Source of the DNA: Sinotaia quadrata
Taxonomy: Eukaryota; Mollusca; Gastropoda; Architaenioglossa; Viviparidae
Direction of reading: 5' to 3'
Length of the DNA: 64,000 bases
NCBI GenBank assembly: GCA_028829895.1
Contig: CM054181.1
Location: 106,860,860-106,924,859, forward strand
Below are positions 11,259 through 24,540 of the stretch, in pieces. The position numbers and the translations under genes were made by a program. The notes below the pieces were generated by a model. That model had not been told where the DNA came from, did no database searches, and worked only from the letters and a program-made list of their open reading frames with translations. Positions within the stretch are counted from its first letter, which is position 1. Each line of letters begins with the position of its first letter.

Positions 11259-14200
11259 GTAAGTATACTTATATACTTTATTAGTTTATATCCATAATTA
11301 ATAAAATTCACCGATGCCATTTGTACTGCACTTTAACTTCTGTATAGTTCCCGTAAAACTTCGGCCACTCTGAACTATGAAGGCATTAAAAGTGATTGAA
11401 ATTTAAAAGTCACAGATGTAAATTAGGAAGCACGCGGTTGTTGATTAATTTTAATTATCTGAATGGAATAACATTATCGAAACTGTATATCGCGCGTAAT
11501 GTAGGCTAATTTAGTGGATTGTTATTGTAACAGAAATTAGAAGGATTAGCCAGTGAGTGATACAAACGTCTTTCTAATTGGGACGCATAGACAGTCTAGA
11601 CTCTATATGTATTAATTCATTTGAAATGTATGTATCTGTGTCATATTAACAAATTTAAATTTTCTTATGCTGGCTGCATTTGTTTGTTTGCTTTCATGCA
11701 GATGATAGGAGTACTTTAATTGTCTCAAAACTAAAAAAACAATAACATCTCTCATTTATTTGTTGTAGAAAAAGGCTTGGTAAAAGACTACTAAGTACTA
11801 GTACTAGTAGTAGCAATTTTATCAAAGGATAGGCATTTGAATGTAAGACTGCTAGTAGTATTAATTATGTCAGGTACATAATTACACCTGAATACACCTG
11901 CTGTGTGTGACACTATATAATCTAGCTCTTAGATCTTATTTATCTTATAGATAAATGATGTTCATTGCATGATCTACTCCAGTTTATCAATATATTCTCA
12001 CAATGACATAATCATTTTTTAAACTCTTATTTAGTATATAACTTGCACATTCTGTTGCCTCATTTTTTTTGTTTGGATAATGTGTTGTCATACTAGAGGA
12101 CAATTGACATATTCTGTTCATATTAACAATGAAAGCAAGTCTCCTGTCTGATTATAATTATATATGCTCATATTATAAATGCAAGAAATGTCCATAACGG
12201 AGGAATTTGGAATATGTTTGATCTTCATAGTTCATTTCAAAGTAAAATTACTTTAAATACTGGGCAATATCTGGTGATTGTTAGAAGTACTTTTAGAGCC
12301 CATATAAATGATATATCTTTTAAACTTAAAATTTTAGTATGAAAGACAAAGATATGCTATAAAACCCGCACTGCAGTAGCAGCAATCATTCTCTGCTAGG
12401 CACAAGGCATCTCTCTGCAGCACAGAATCATTGTTCATGAAATTCACATACAAATTGTTTGTTAATGTTATCTATTTTTTCATCAAAGAAAAAGTATTGC
12501 TAAACAGGAATTAATTTCTTGAATTGAATGACAGACTGAATTGCTATATTGCTATACAAACATCTTGCCATTGGATCATTTTATGTTTTAAATTATAGTT
12601 ATACTAAAGCTGGGGGGAGGGGGAGTTTGATATATTTATAAACATGTCAGTTGATCATGTCATAATACCAGAATTTTGAAAAAAACAATTCATCAACCAA
12701 AGATTGGCACATACATTTTTTTTTTTTAAATCTTGGATGCATTTGCTTTTAGGAATAGCTATGTATTATTATAGGGATGAGGATAAACTGACTTACTGCA
12801 TACTATTTATCAGAAAGTTTAGAAAATATTGTTCTTTTTACATATTTGTTAACAAATCTTGCTTTTTTCATTGGGCATAGAAATGTAAACTTGTATTTAT
12901 GTATTGTTTTGCACACACACATTCACACTCACACAGATATATATACACATTTATTTCTTAGTACTAATACTAGTACATTTATGTGTTTTGTTTTTTAATT
13001 TTTTAGCAAGAAAGTGACTGTGAGGATACATTTGAGACAGATACAGGAACTGATATTGAATACTTTCCTGAAATAAGCTCACAAGAAGGTTCTTCTGGCA
13101 GTGGTGAAGACAGTAAATTTGATTCCTTGAGCATTCTTGATAATAATATGGTGGTAGATAGTGACTCTTCATCATCAACTGTCTTTCCAAAGCTGATGTT
13201 AGATTCATCTCTAATTTTGAATATTTCAAATGCTAGTACCACCACATCATCTTTAAATTTAACTCCTATTCCTAACAAAACCAGAGATTTTGATAAGCAA
13301 GAGAGTATTGTTGTACAAGATTCAGGAGTGCACAAAACGTTTTATTGTTTATTTTGTAAAATACCTCAGAAGAAGCTTCCTAGACACCTTACAACAAGGC
13401 ACAGCACAGAAAAGGAAGTTATTGAGTACATGGAAGAGAAAGACCATCTTATAAAGAGTAATATTTTGACAAAAATCAGGAATCTAGGAAACCATATGCA
13501 CAACATTCAAGTCCTTCAGAAAAATGAAGGTAATTTAATTGTTGTTCACCGACCTAGAAAAAAAGATAAAACATCTTACAAGAGGTATGTGCCATGTTCT
13601 TTTTGTTATGGCTATTTCTTAAAAACAGATTTATGGAAACATAAATGTACATTACAAGATAAATCTTTATTGCACATCAAAGGACGAAAAAAGGTAGCCC
13701 ATGGTATGCTTTTACTGCCTAATTCTGACATTTCTGTAAGCGATGAAATGCACATGTTTTTTCATACTTTCCGCACTGATGCAGTGGTCCTTGTTGCAAG
13801 GAATGATTCCTTAATTGTTCAACTTTTGCAGAAAGAATTTAGAAAGAATGGACATGACAGTGAACAACACAATTACATAAGAACCAAACTGAGAGAGACT
13901 ACTAGATTACTAATTAAGATGCGTGAGATTAGCAACAGACCCTCTGCCAGACTTGAAGATTTTCTTACACCATCAATGTATGAAACTGTCACTGAGGGAG
14001 TAAAGTCACTTTGTGGTTTTAAACCAGTCACACAGGAATTTGGAATACCGTCTCTTGCTCTTAAGTTAGGACACAATTTAAAAAAATGTGCATTGCTCTT
14101 AAAAGCCAGCAGAATTCAGAATAATTGTATTGAAGATGAAAAAGAGACCCAACGGTTCATTGACTTGATGAATATCAAATGGACTGAAGAAGTATCTCAC

Positions 14201-17200
14201 CATGCTTTGAGAACAATTCATAAAGTCAAACGGAACAAACCCAAACTTCTTCCCCTCACAGAAGATGTAGTCAAGATGTCTACCTATATCCAGGAAACAG
14301 CTTCCAACTGTATAAAAGTCCTTAGGACAGAATCAGCAGTTGAAAATGAGAAAAGGTCAGCATGGGATGAATTAAATCAATGTTTGTTGGTACAGACTAT
14401 AATGTTTAATCGCAGAAGACAGGGAGAAGTATCAAAAATGACAATCGCAGACTTTCAGTCTAGAAACAGTGTGCACGATAATGATGTACTACAGTCACTC
14501 TCTGTATTTGAACAAAAGTTGTGTACAACACTAACTCGAATTGAAATTTGTGGGAAAAGAGGTCGTACTGTACCTGTTCTGCTGACAAAAGAAATGAATG
14601 AATCTCTTGAAACGTTAATAAGTCATAGACAGAATATGAATGTTTCCCATGACAACAATTTTCTATTCCCAGTAACAAACAACATTTCAGTGAGACATTT
14701 AAGAGGTGATAAATGCCTGCGTTTATTTGCAAATAAAAGCAATGTGAAAAATCCTGACCAGATGAAGTCAACTGCATTACGAAAGCATATTGCTACAATT
14801 TCACAAGTAATAAACCTAAAAGACAACGAGTTGGATGTTTTGGCAGATTTTATGGGGCATGATATCCGGGTTCATAGGAATTTTTACAGACTTCCAGAAG
14901 CTACCTTCCAGGCAGCCAAAATAGCAAAACTGCTAATGGGAATGGAAACTGGGACACTAACTGCAGCTCAGGGATTGACTCTAGATACCATCACTGTCAA
15001 TGCAGATGAAGGTACTGAAATTTCTTTTCTTCCATATTTTTAATATGTAAACAGTTTTATTTAGTACAAATAAAGTTTGCCTTGTACTTATTATAATTTA
15101 TAGTATCAAAAGAGATTTCTCACACTTTAAATGTAAGAAATAACATTTTTTTTTTAAAGAAATAGAATAACTATTTAATGTTATTAGTAATGAGCAACCA
15201 TTTTCAGTCTTGCACATTGAATATAACTTGATCCTCAAGTGAGAAATATTAGTTATCTTGACTAATATAAAATTATAGGGCAAAACTGTACATATACTGA
15301 ATGCACACATTATATCCTGAAAAAGTTTGTGAAAAATGTCATATTTAAATTTTGCATGTTTTTGTACTCAAAATAATTCACTACCAGTGTTTTTAACTTG
15401 CCAATTCAGATCCAATTGCATATTACTTTCAGTTCTAGAAGAAGTCAGCGAAGATGATAGTGTAGACACTTCTGAGGATGAATCTGAAGAAGGAACCAGT
15501 GAGTAACATTTCATGTTTTAAAAGACTTTCACTCTTTTAACAAAAAAATTGTAAAGTAATGCCAATTTATTAATCAGAGTGTCTTAGTTTACATGGAGAC
15601 TACTTTGTGTTGTTGTAATATAGTATACCATAATAGTAATTAGGGGGTGGTGTTGCTTTGGGTACTTACTGATTAATAACTCTTAGTATTATAATATTTT
15701 GAAATAAAGCTCAAATAAACTTTAAAACACATTTTGCAATCATGCATTGTCAGATTTATAAAATATGCATCAGACTATTGGTTAAGTTTTAATGGGAGTA
15801 ATTCTCTTTGGGTTTTTTGCTATTGAATGAAAATCTACAAAAGCAGAATATCAGTATATTAAAATTCAGTATGACTATTGTATTTTGTTGACAGTAAGAT
15901 CAGATCCCAGTAGTGTGAGCCAGTCTGTTCAAGTTCATTTGAGTGGCGTTGCCACAAAAGCTCAGCCATTGGGTAAGCCACACTAATTTTTGTTTACCAC
16001 AAAATTAAATATTGTTCAATTTAAACTTTGTTTTAAGTGCTGAACATACACAAATACATGGTTTTAAAAGTGAATGTTTTATGTATGGCATCACTCACTT
16101 CAGTTCCTTTTCATTCTGTGATGGATTGATATTTTGGAATTTAGATAGTTACTATTTATTTATTAAGTGTGAGGATTAAAGACAGTAAATAAGAATCTAG
16201 GTTAATTGAGAACATAAGCAAAATCAGTATTACTACTTATGTATGTGCTTTTATTTAGTTTTAAATAAGTACAGGCAGAAATGAAAATAAAGCATGAATA
16301 AGGGTAATTTGACAACTTTCCATTCATTAAACTGTACATGGTGATAAAGATTTATAAAGACATATTCTGAATTACGCTTTCACTATTAAGTATTAAGGTC
16401 TGGATTAAAGTATCAAGATTGATTGTCCAATCTTCAATTTTGTAGTTACTTTGTGACAACCCTACTCTGTTTCTAATGAGTTTAAAACTCTGGATTAAAG
16501 TATCAAGATCGATTGTCCAATCCTCAATTTTGTAGTTACTTTGAAACAACTCTCCTCGGTTTCTAATCAGATTTTACTGATGCTATGTTTTCAACAAAAT
16601 GTTGACAATCAAGCTGAAGTCTCCTGCAACTTATTTTCATTAAAAAAAGTAAAAAAATGTGTGCACACATTAATTTAGCAATAAAATTTAATCCAGCAAT
16701 TATATTTTCAGGGTCTTGGCTTTACAAATATTACATTTAATATATATTATGAAAAATAATATTAGTATTTATTTAATAATTTACTTGCACATGTATTAAT
16801 TATTTTTACAACTTTTCTCTGAAATATTAAAAAACTGACTGCTGATAGTAAATTAATAGCTAAATACATATAGTACTGTTATCTAAAAGTGTTTTTAAAT
16901 GTACATTTTGGTTTCCAGATGAAGTACTTTTTAATCATTATAATTCTTTCCTTTATTGTAGTTCGTAAGTTCTTCTCCCCATTCAGAATTATGTTTCTAT
17001 TTTTTTACTAATTTAGTTGCATAATGTTTTAATTTTATTAAAATAAAATTACTGTTTCTCTATAATCTCAGAAACTGCATAGAAGCTTCGCACTAAAAGT
17101 GTTGTAACAAAATTATATTTTACCATGATTCTATAAAGTAAATGATTGGCTAATGGTTTGAGACCACCCTCAAACCAATCTCTTTATTTGTTTAGAAATT

Positions 17201-18189
17201 GTATTTGAAGGCTTTACCAGACAGGGCAAACAGGTTTCAATGCACTACTAGTTTGTTGTTGGGGGCGGGGGTTGAATGGGGAAAGTATTCAAGGGTTTGC
17301 AGGACTAACTTAACAGCAATCTTAAAATGATTGGATTGTATACATATTCCTTTCTTTTAATATCTGAACCCTGTCTCTAAGTGTAAGACATATAGTTTCA
17401 CAGATATGTCTACATGTATTTACAATTTCATCTTTAAGATTTTCTTTGTCTTCAGTCTGAATATGTTAAATTTGCTTGTTTGATGATTTTTTTAAACCTA
17501 TCATATCATTAGCTTGTAGACAGGTGTCTGGAAAAAAATTGGGATTGAAAGAATGTATTTTAAGCCACTTCTTTGAATATTATATCTTGAAAATGTTCTT
17601 TTGCTACTCATTCAAAATTAAAATGTCACTTTTTATTTACTGTTTTACTATTTATAAATTGGGTGACACTGTAATTATAAAACATCTGAAGAAGCATATG
17701 AGTGAAGTATTTGAGTATCCCATCCAAAATTGCCTTAGTCTTAAAGAATGATTTTTCTCAGTGCTCACTCAAAGTTTAAAGCTTGAGATTACATATATTT
17801 ATTATAGTTTTTAGTGTAAAAATAATCTCTCAAATTTTATAAATAAAGAATTATTATTGATTTGTTCAAGTAAGACATATTCATGAATTTATTTGTGGAC
17901 TGTCTCTCTAAATTATTTTTAAGACTTGCAGAGTCAAACAATTATGTAATTTTGAATTTCAGGATTATCCAAATCAAAAGTCATTGTTAAGAGATCTTGG
18001 AAAGAAGAAGAGAAAGTGGCAGTGATGAAACATTTCAGTAAGCATATTGCTCTGAAAAAACTGCCTGGGAAGAAGGAAATTGACAAGTGCAAAGCTGATG
18101 AACATGCCTTAAATACAAGAACTTGGAAACAAATCAAGGACTTTATTAGAAACACTATAACATCTAAGAAGACACAAACACTTTTTTAA
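11220..18189 (+). CDS. Zinc-finger / tyrosine-recombinase-like protein, 5 exons, ~804 aa
   Basis: Model: exons 11220-11258, 13007-15011, 15433-15498, 15895-15972 and 17963-18189. Intron 1 is phase 0 and the other three are phase 1; all have GT/AG ends, and the joined frame has no stop before 18189. The protein has an acidic Ser-rich N terminus (to about residue 75), two zinc-finger-like motifs (CLFC...HLTTRH near 125-145; CSFC...HKC near 205-225), a helical core, then a tyrosine-recombinase-like catalytic region (about 470-650): box I NRRRQGEVSKM, box II TALRKHIAT, and GHDIRVHRNFY with a candidate nucleophile Tyr near 639. A basic C-terminal module follows (KRSWKEEEKVAVMKHF...TWKQIKDF). I recognise this architecture from uncharacterised proteins of fish and invertebrates. 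It resembles Crypton/DUF3504 recombinase relatives, but that is family memory and untested. Active recombinase versus domesticated DNA-binding protein cannot be settled here. Confidence 0.8.
13007..15011 (+). CDS. Recombinase-like gene, exon 2 (main exon)
   Basis: Acceptor after a T-rich tract ending TTTTTTAG. The frame is open from the acceptor itself, so the protein extends at least 40 residues upstream of the TTG at 13127 with no in-frame ATG until 13149. It carries the zinc fingers and the whole recombinase-like region. Donor GTACTG at 15012 is a weak match. If unused, translation runs into the intron and stops at 15041-15043 after ISFLPYF, and an AATAAA at about 15068 could then end a shorter transcript. 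Confidence 0.85.
15433..15498 (+). CDS. Recombinase-like gene, exon 3 (acidic)
   Basis: 66 nt between acceptor TTACTTTCAG and donor GTGAGT, phase 1 in and out. Encodes an acidic stretch, LEEVSEDDSVDTSEDESEEG, which continues the acidic/Ser character of the N terminus. Confidence 0.75.
15895..15972 (+). CDS. Recombinase-like gene, exon 4
   Basis: 78 nt between acceptor TTGTTGACAG and donor GTAAGC, phase 1 in and out. Encodes a linker rich in Ser, Val and Gln (RSDPSSVSQSVQVHLSGVAT) with no recognised motif. Confidence 0.7.
16360..16560. repeat. Imperfect ~114-bp direct duplication in an intron
   Basis: The segment around CTGGATTAAAGTATCAAGAT...GTAGTTACTTTG occurs twice, near 16392 and 16492, inside intron 4 of the recombinase-like gene. 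No function suggested. Confidence 0.6.
17963..18189 (+). CDS. Recombinase-like gene, exon 5 (basic C-terminal module)
   Basis: Acceptor TTTGAATTTCAG, phase 1, open to the TAA at 18187-18189. Encodes KRSWKEEEKVAVMKHF, then KLPGKKEIDKC and TRTWKQIKDFIRNTI. The W..EE...V..HF..H...K..PGK...C pattern is one I recognise at the end of related fish and invertebrate proteins, and it looks like a small helical DNA-binding module. It confirms that the gene runs past the single long frame. Confidence 0.8.
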
Positions 18190-20110
18190 AGTCAAATTAA
18201 TACAATAATATGAACAGATACTTGAAAACTAAGTGTGTGTAACATGACAACAGATTTATTTATTTTAAAATGTAATTAAATAGCTAAGTTTTTATTGCAT
18301 TCATTTAGTTTGAATTTCTGCCAAGTACATTTCTATCATCTATGGTACTTAATGATGGTGTTGTGTCAAAACTAGTGTGACTCTTAACTTAGAGATTTTG
18401 TAAACTATACTCAAATTCACAGGAAAATCTATTGAAATATGAAATATGATAAAGGTAACTACAATAAAGATAATAGAAAGAGAGAAAATTGGCAAAATGA
18501 GGTTTTATTTATACAAATAAATAGTACAAGACTTAGGCAGATCACACATATCTGCCTAATGCTGTTGGTCGACTTAAGGGCTGGATTTTAAGCATGTTTA
18601 GTCTCCTTAAGTCTGGAGGTAGGGTTATATAATATATTAAATATGAAATATGTCATAGGTAACTACAATAAAGATAATAGAAAGAGAGAAAATTGGCAAA
18701 ATGAGGTTTTATTTATACAAATAAATAGTACAAGACTTAGGCAGACCACACATGTCTGCCTAATACTGTTGGTCGACTTAAGGCTGGATTTTAAGCATGT
18801 TTGGTCTCCTTAAGTCTGGAGGTAGGGTTATATATATTAAATAACTATCTTAAAGATTATCTTTGATTCTGTACATTAGTAAATGTTAAAAAGTAATAGA
18901 TTGTAATAAATGGTAGGACTATCATATCCATGTTCATTTCAACATAATTTCTGGCACTATATGAAAAAGTATTTTAAAAATTTTGTTGTTGCATACTTTT
19001 AGTTCTTTAAACAGCAAGAAATAAATGCAAATTTTTAATGGAATTAAATGTGTTCATTTTTTAATGTTTGATATACTGTTGGAGAGATTAGTTTCAACAT
19101 ATAGGACAATGTAAGGATTTTACATTTCATTTCTTTCTTTCAAATTATGTTAAGTTGAACTGTTTCATATTAGTTTTATTACTATTACTTATTATGTAGT
19201 GTAAATCTTTGAATTGGGAAAAACAAAAAAAAAGTAGTTGATTTTAGTGCATTTTCTGTTTGCATTTCAAGAAAATTAAAGTATTAATATAGGTTAATAA
19301 ATGTTTTTCATATCAGAGATTTATGTTAGTTTTTCTTTTCTATCAAGTGCATTCAATAAAACTGTGTGTGGCTATATATTTCATTGTTTACCCTATGTCT
19401 TAGTAACTAGAAACACAAAATACGTGTATTGTATTTTATGTCACAGTGATTACTTACAACTATTCAATAAGGAGAGAATTTGGAATTTATCATCTCTGAG
19501 AATATTTGACTAATAATACACTGCTGACTTCAATTCATTATCATCTACTATAGCTATGTATGAGCAGTGACAGATTATATTTTTTATTACCATTTAAATG
19601 AATAATAATTCTGTTATCTTTTAAAACTTACAAATCACTTATTCATATTAACATTACATGTTAAATGCTTTGCTTACATCTAAATAATACTTACAGAGTC
19701 ATTTGAAATGAATGTCCTCATTAGTTAGTATTACTTTAAATATGTGGTCTTCAGTTCTCCATACACACTGTCTGCAGAAATGTATACACATGTGGTCTCC
19801 ACTTTGTATGTGTAATGTTAAGTTTTAATTTATTATTATATTTCATTTTTAAACACATAATTTAGCTCTCAGTATTATTCTAACCCTAAATATAGTTTTG
19901 ATTTTTATTTAACTACAATATTATAGAAGTCTTCAAAAGTATGGTCTAGAGTTAAAGTCTTCAGAAGTGAGTCGGGCCAAGTATGTGTGTGTGTGTGTGT
20001 GTGACTTGTATATCGGAACATATTATAATTCACGCATTTAATTATATGATTTTTTCATACTTAGTTATATTGTTATGCTTGAAGTCCATAAACAAGTAAA
20101 TTATAGATAG
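18190..20110. other. AT-rich intergenic DNA with a ~200-bp tandem duplication
   Basis: 18436-18641 is repeated at about 18642-18840 with few changes. Each copy ends in a GGTAGGGTTATATA motif and contains a CTGGATTTTAAGCATG segment. The same ending and a similar TGCTGGTTTTTAAGCA motif occur in the array at 24540-26600, so they belong to one repeat family. The remainder is AT-rich with no gene-like frames. Confidence 0.65.
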
Positions 20111-20112
20111 AA

Positions 20113-20203
20113 TAACAGTGAATGGAAATAAGTGATTGTGCAGAAACTAACCTCTCGCCCAAGAAGATCGTGGTGTGATTCTCTCTCTGAATTAAAGATG
20201 TTT

Positions 20204-20278
<75 letters not shown>

Positions 20279-20365
20279 GTGTATGTGTGTGTGTGATTGT
20301 AATTTAAAAGAATCTGCCTCTAATCTCTCCGACACAACTCACATAGTAAATAAGATTTAAACTAT
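20113..20365 (+). repeat. SINE-like repeat with (TG)n(AG)n insert, copy A
   Basis: tRNA-like segment (AAGATCGTGGTGTGATTCTC near 20164-20190), then a TG/AG compound microsatellite, then AATCTGCCTCTAATCTCTCC. The whole order is repeated in reverse complement at 21005-21260. B-box match is imperfect. Confidence 0.6.
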
Positions 20366-20563
20366 AGCTCTATGTGTAACCCAATACTACAAGTGTAATT
20401 CCAAGAAACGCCAAAGAACTACGCTAAAACAAAATAAGACACCAATGCAATCATATGGTTATAGCATTCAATGGAATATAAACATGTTAGATAGTTGTAT
20501 GGTAGGTGAGTTTTATTAATATTGCATGTCACCGTTCAAATTTATAGTTACTATATCTTACAG

Positions 20564-20922
20564 ATATGCCGACCGTTTTGATCAATTAGTACTATATATT
20601 TCAACTTTATAATCGCCCACTAGTACAAGAACAATAGAACACTATCAATAATACGGCTAACACAGTTCAATTTTCTTTTATCTCGATCGAGAAATAATTT
20701 CCAGAAGTGAAAAGAATCTGACGTATTTACATAAAATGAAACTAAATAAAAATGTATCAATGAAATCATGTTTCAAGCAGTCATATCACACTAAACATCT
20801 GTTGGTAATGTTTGTTAGGTGATATTTTAAAGAACATTTTATTCACAGTTACCAGCCGTATGTATTAAACAAGTAAAGAGTTGTCGAACAATGCACGTCA
20901 GATTGAAGTTTCTAAAAAAAAA
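20564..20922 (-). repeat. 360-bp interspersed repeat, copy 2 (inverted)
   Basis: Reverse complement of 300-656 over its full length; followed by an A run at 20923-20934. See copy 1 for comparison. Confidence 0.7.
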
Positions 20923-21004
20923 AAAGGAATACATTGGTTTTGCGAGCTGCATGCTTGGTATACATAAATTCATCGAAGCACAATTATGAACCGCTCTTAT
21001 TACT

Positions 21005-21260
21005 GTCAGTAATATCCACTGCTAAAGTTTAAGTCATATTTACTATGTAAGTTGTGTCGGAGAGATAAGAGGCACATTCTTTTAATTTACAGTCACACAC
21101 ATACACACACACACACTCGCGCGCGCGAGCACACTCAAACATACGTACACAAACAAAAACAAAATAAAACATATTTTACTCTGAGCGAGAATCACAACCA
21201 CGATCCTCTTGGGCGATATGTTAATCTGCGCAATCGCTAACTGTCATTTATTGTTATTCA
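21005..21260 (-). repeat. SINE-like repeat, copy B (inverted partner of copy A)
   Basis: On the minus strand: CGCCCAAGAGGATCGTGGTTG, a TG/CG microsatellite, then a segment matching copy A's AATCTGCCTCTAATCTCTCC. Copies A and B face each other about 640 bp apart, with the 360-bp repeat between them. Confidence 0.6.
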
Positions 21261-21378
21261 GTCAATAATATACGTGTTTATGGACTATAGGCATAAAACA
21301 TGACTATGTATGAATAAATCATTTTATTAAAATTGTGAATTATAATATGGATTATAATATGTATACGACGGACAAATC

Positions 21379-21381
21379 ACA

Positions 21382-21444
<63 letters not shown>

Positions 21445-21530
21445 TTAATCCCGAGGGAGAATCGAACCGCGATCCAACAGAGCCGCCGCTTACTTCCTTT
21501 TACTGTTATTCAGTAAATAATGAACATATA
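21379..21530 (-). repeat. SINE-like repeat with (TG)n tail, copy C
   Basis: On the minus strand the head reads GGCGGCTCTGTTGGATCG then GGTTCGATTCTC, a good A-box/B-box pair closely matching the head at 232-290. The tail is a ~64-bp TG tract. Confidence 0.65.
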
Positions 21531-21660
21531 TATGGACTTACAAATAAAATTAATACAAACAGAACTAAATGTATGATTTAGAATGCATTTATACGGTATA
21601 TAAAATACACGCACGTGCACACCAAAGACAATAGCGGACATACACGCATACATTATAATT

Positions 21661-21760
21661 ATTAACGTTTTTTCACCCCGAACTGTATTTGAACCACGCA
21701 CATCTTCAGCGAGCTGTTAACCTCCGTGACATTTCGTCCTTCACTTACAGTTAATAAACA
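21661..21760 (-). repeat. SINE-like head, copy D
   Basis: On the minus strand: TTAACAGCTCGCTGAAGATG then GGTTCAAATACAGTTCGGGG, tRNA-like with a degraded B box. Fourth member of the cluster between 20.1 and 21.8 kb. Confidence 0.45.
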
Positions 21761-21901
21761 GTATAACACAATCACACTGACTTACGACTTTATATTAAAC
21801 ATATATTGTGACTTTACTTCCGGTGACATTTTTCATTGTGACTTTATTTCCTAAGACTTCATTCTGTGAAAACGTGAATATGTTTCAAATGGGCAAGTTA
21901 T

Positions 21902-22002
<101 letters not shown>

Positions 22003-22099
22003 AAAAAGACAGAGACAGAAAAGAAATTAACAGAGAAGAGAGAATCTAATCTCTTTGATTATCTAAGTTTCTGTGTCAACAATCACCTAAGGTAGCAAG

Positions 22100-24540
22100 T
22101 CTAGCTGGCGGTACTTTGTATAACTTTGATGTAGAGTTAGGCACACTCAGGCCTACGCTCGCGAAAGTGGCGGAAGCCGGAAGCGCCCCCCCCCCTACAC
22201 TCAATCAATCAATCAATCAGTCCTACTCTCTGCTTTGTCCGAGTACCTTCTGTTCACGCTTCACAGCGTCTTGAACAGCACGCCAACGCGAAAGACCAAT
22301 AATCTTAATCCCTAATCCCTAAAGGCATGCTTTACAGTTCACATCCTTATGCGTTCACTTGCTAACAGGAACTACGCGTCCGTTCATAAACAACACAGAC
22401 AACTTAATATAACTAAGTCTATATTCGTATATATCTGCATTTTCAAGTTTCATCAGTCAAATAAAATTATAATTCATTCATATTTTTAATAGTATTATAA
22501 TTCAATAAAAACAATAAACTGTTTCCCGAGTGGTACCACTCACGCTGATGATCCCTTGATAGTTAAAAATCGGAAAGAGAAAACGATATACCAGAGTTTG
22601 GGCTTAAACTCAACAATTAAACTCCATGCTATTATTTCTCTTCCTTTCAAACTATACATCCTTTTGTTATCCAGTCCGCAGTACCAAGCAATACCTACCA
22701 ATAAAATTCAGGCGTTTTCAGTCCTAGGGATTTGGCATTGATTGATTGATGGTTGAATGCACAGTGAACCTTTGTTCCATCCAAACCACACCTTTCTTTT
22801 TAATTGTTACCACGATCTATCTGTTCTCTCTCTAAAAGTCTCATCTGAGTCTGTGGGAAAGGGTGAGATAAAGGAGTTTAAATTAGTCATCATGTTTCGC
22901 TCTGAATAGGGAGGGCATTAAATGAATGTAAAAAAAGAGAAAATGACTGAGTAGACCCGAACTTATCAGACTTTATTTCCAGTCTTTCGAAGATCAGCGG
23001 TTTTCATCATTCAGTTCTCACACTTAAAAAAAAAAAAAAGATAAAGGATCTGTGACTGTACTTATTTCTGAAACAGAAAGCATGTACACTGCAGATCGAT
23101 GTTTTTCAGCTAATCTCTGCAGTACTGTCTACAAAATAAGGTAAGAGATCATTTATTTTGATTACTTTATCATTTACATGTTAGCTTTCTTAATAGAGAG
23201 AAATAGTCGGTGGCACTGATTGATGGCAAGAGCAAATACTTCTGTTCTTTTCTTCATCTTTTACGAGGCGGAGGGGTATCAATTTTATGTGCAATTATGT
23301 CAGGCAGTGAGTAACCAACGGAGACATTCTTCGCTCTTTAATTGCCAGGCTTGCACGAGCTTTAGTAAACGTAACTGTTTTAGTAAACTAACCATTTTGT
23401 TTGTCCTATTTGATGGACTAGATACAAAGCCTAGAACCTTATCTGGGGATGGGGTAAGAATCACACTATCCATCCTGGCACGAATCGAACTCAGCCCCTG
23501 AATTAAGCAAGAATTGCTGTGCCTTTGCGGTTGTTCTTCAGTTCAATAATATTGCTTCAGACACTAATTAAGTCCTTCAATTTATGACAGAGTATTTCTT
23601 AAATAGAAATTTTAATTCAAAATCCACTTCATTTTATAAGTTTTAACAGAATGGATCTTGAGGAGTCCATTCTACATTACTCAATTTTTATTTTAGACTT
23701 GCGACTTTACTGTTTTATAGTGCAAGAGCACTGGACAGTTTCTATCTATGGACAGTATAATTTACGTGTTCATTCGGCCTTCACCCATAAACAAGTGTCG
23801 CCCCAAGCCTTATCGTTCTAAATTATAATCGTACTTAAAGACAGCTCTTTATAGTTATAATTTAATTCATCACCGCTGTTACATAAATAAATCTAAGTAC
23901 AGTGAAATATCGCTATAAGGCGATAATTGGGGTCCATAAAATCGGATTGCATTAATAGTGGGCTTTTTACAATATTTGACTTTTTTCTGTGAACATATAC
24001 GTCTATTCATGTCTAATGTAAAAGGTTGGGTTATTATGGGACGAATATTAAATGGAATGCATTATTAAGATATATTCAAAATAATGGACGGATATAATAT
24101 CTATAGGTTTTTACTTTGCGTTAAATAGTTTTACTAATTTTTATTTGTTTGTACGATAATACACATTGTCCCATAATACCCCGAGTGACGTAATATCACG
24201 AATTAGGTTACACTGTATTACAACACCGCCAAGCCCAGCCAACATGTTTGCGGCTTTAGTTCTTTGATGTTTATTAAATTGTGAAAATATTTTATCAACC
24301 ACCGCATTGTCTACTGTTTGGTTTGTGCAACAATTGTATAATAATTAATTAAATATAATCACTAAACTACTTACTGGCCTTACTCATGGATCAGTAATAA
24401 GTAACATATCCGATAATGTTTATTTTGGAATAACACTTCAAGAACCTGGTGAAATCCTTACATTTCGGATCGTTTTATATTAAACGTAATATGCGAACTC
24501 TTCCCCAAAATGATAATACACTTTTTACACACTATGTTTC
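22100..24540. other. Intergenic, no gene recognised
   Basis: Holds a short C run and (TCAA)n near 22187-22220 and a reversed tRNA-like piece near 23470-23495 (minus strand GAGTTCGATTCGTGCC). At 23897 a stretch beginning CAGTGAAATATCGCTATAAG looks like the end of a pogo/Tigger-type DNA transposon, though no partner end was found. The open frames here are short and without recognisable domains. Confidence 0.4.

Noticed and set aside
13127..15043. Recombinase-like protein as a single 638-codon frame starting at 13127
   Set aside because: Position 13127 is TTG, the frame is open back to a good acceptor at 13006, and phase-matched downstream exons encode a C-terminal module that I recognise from this family.
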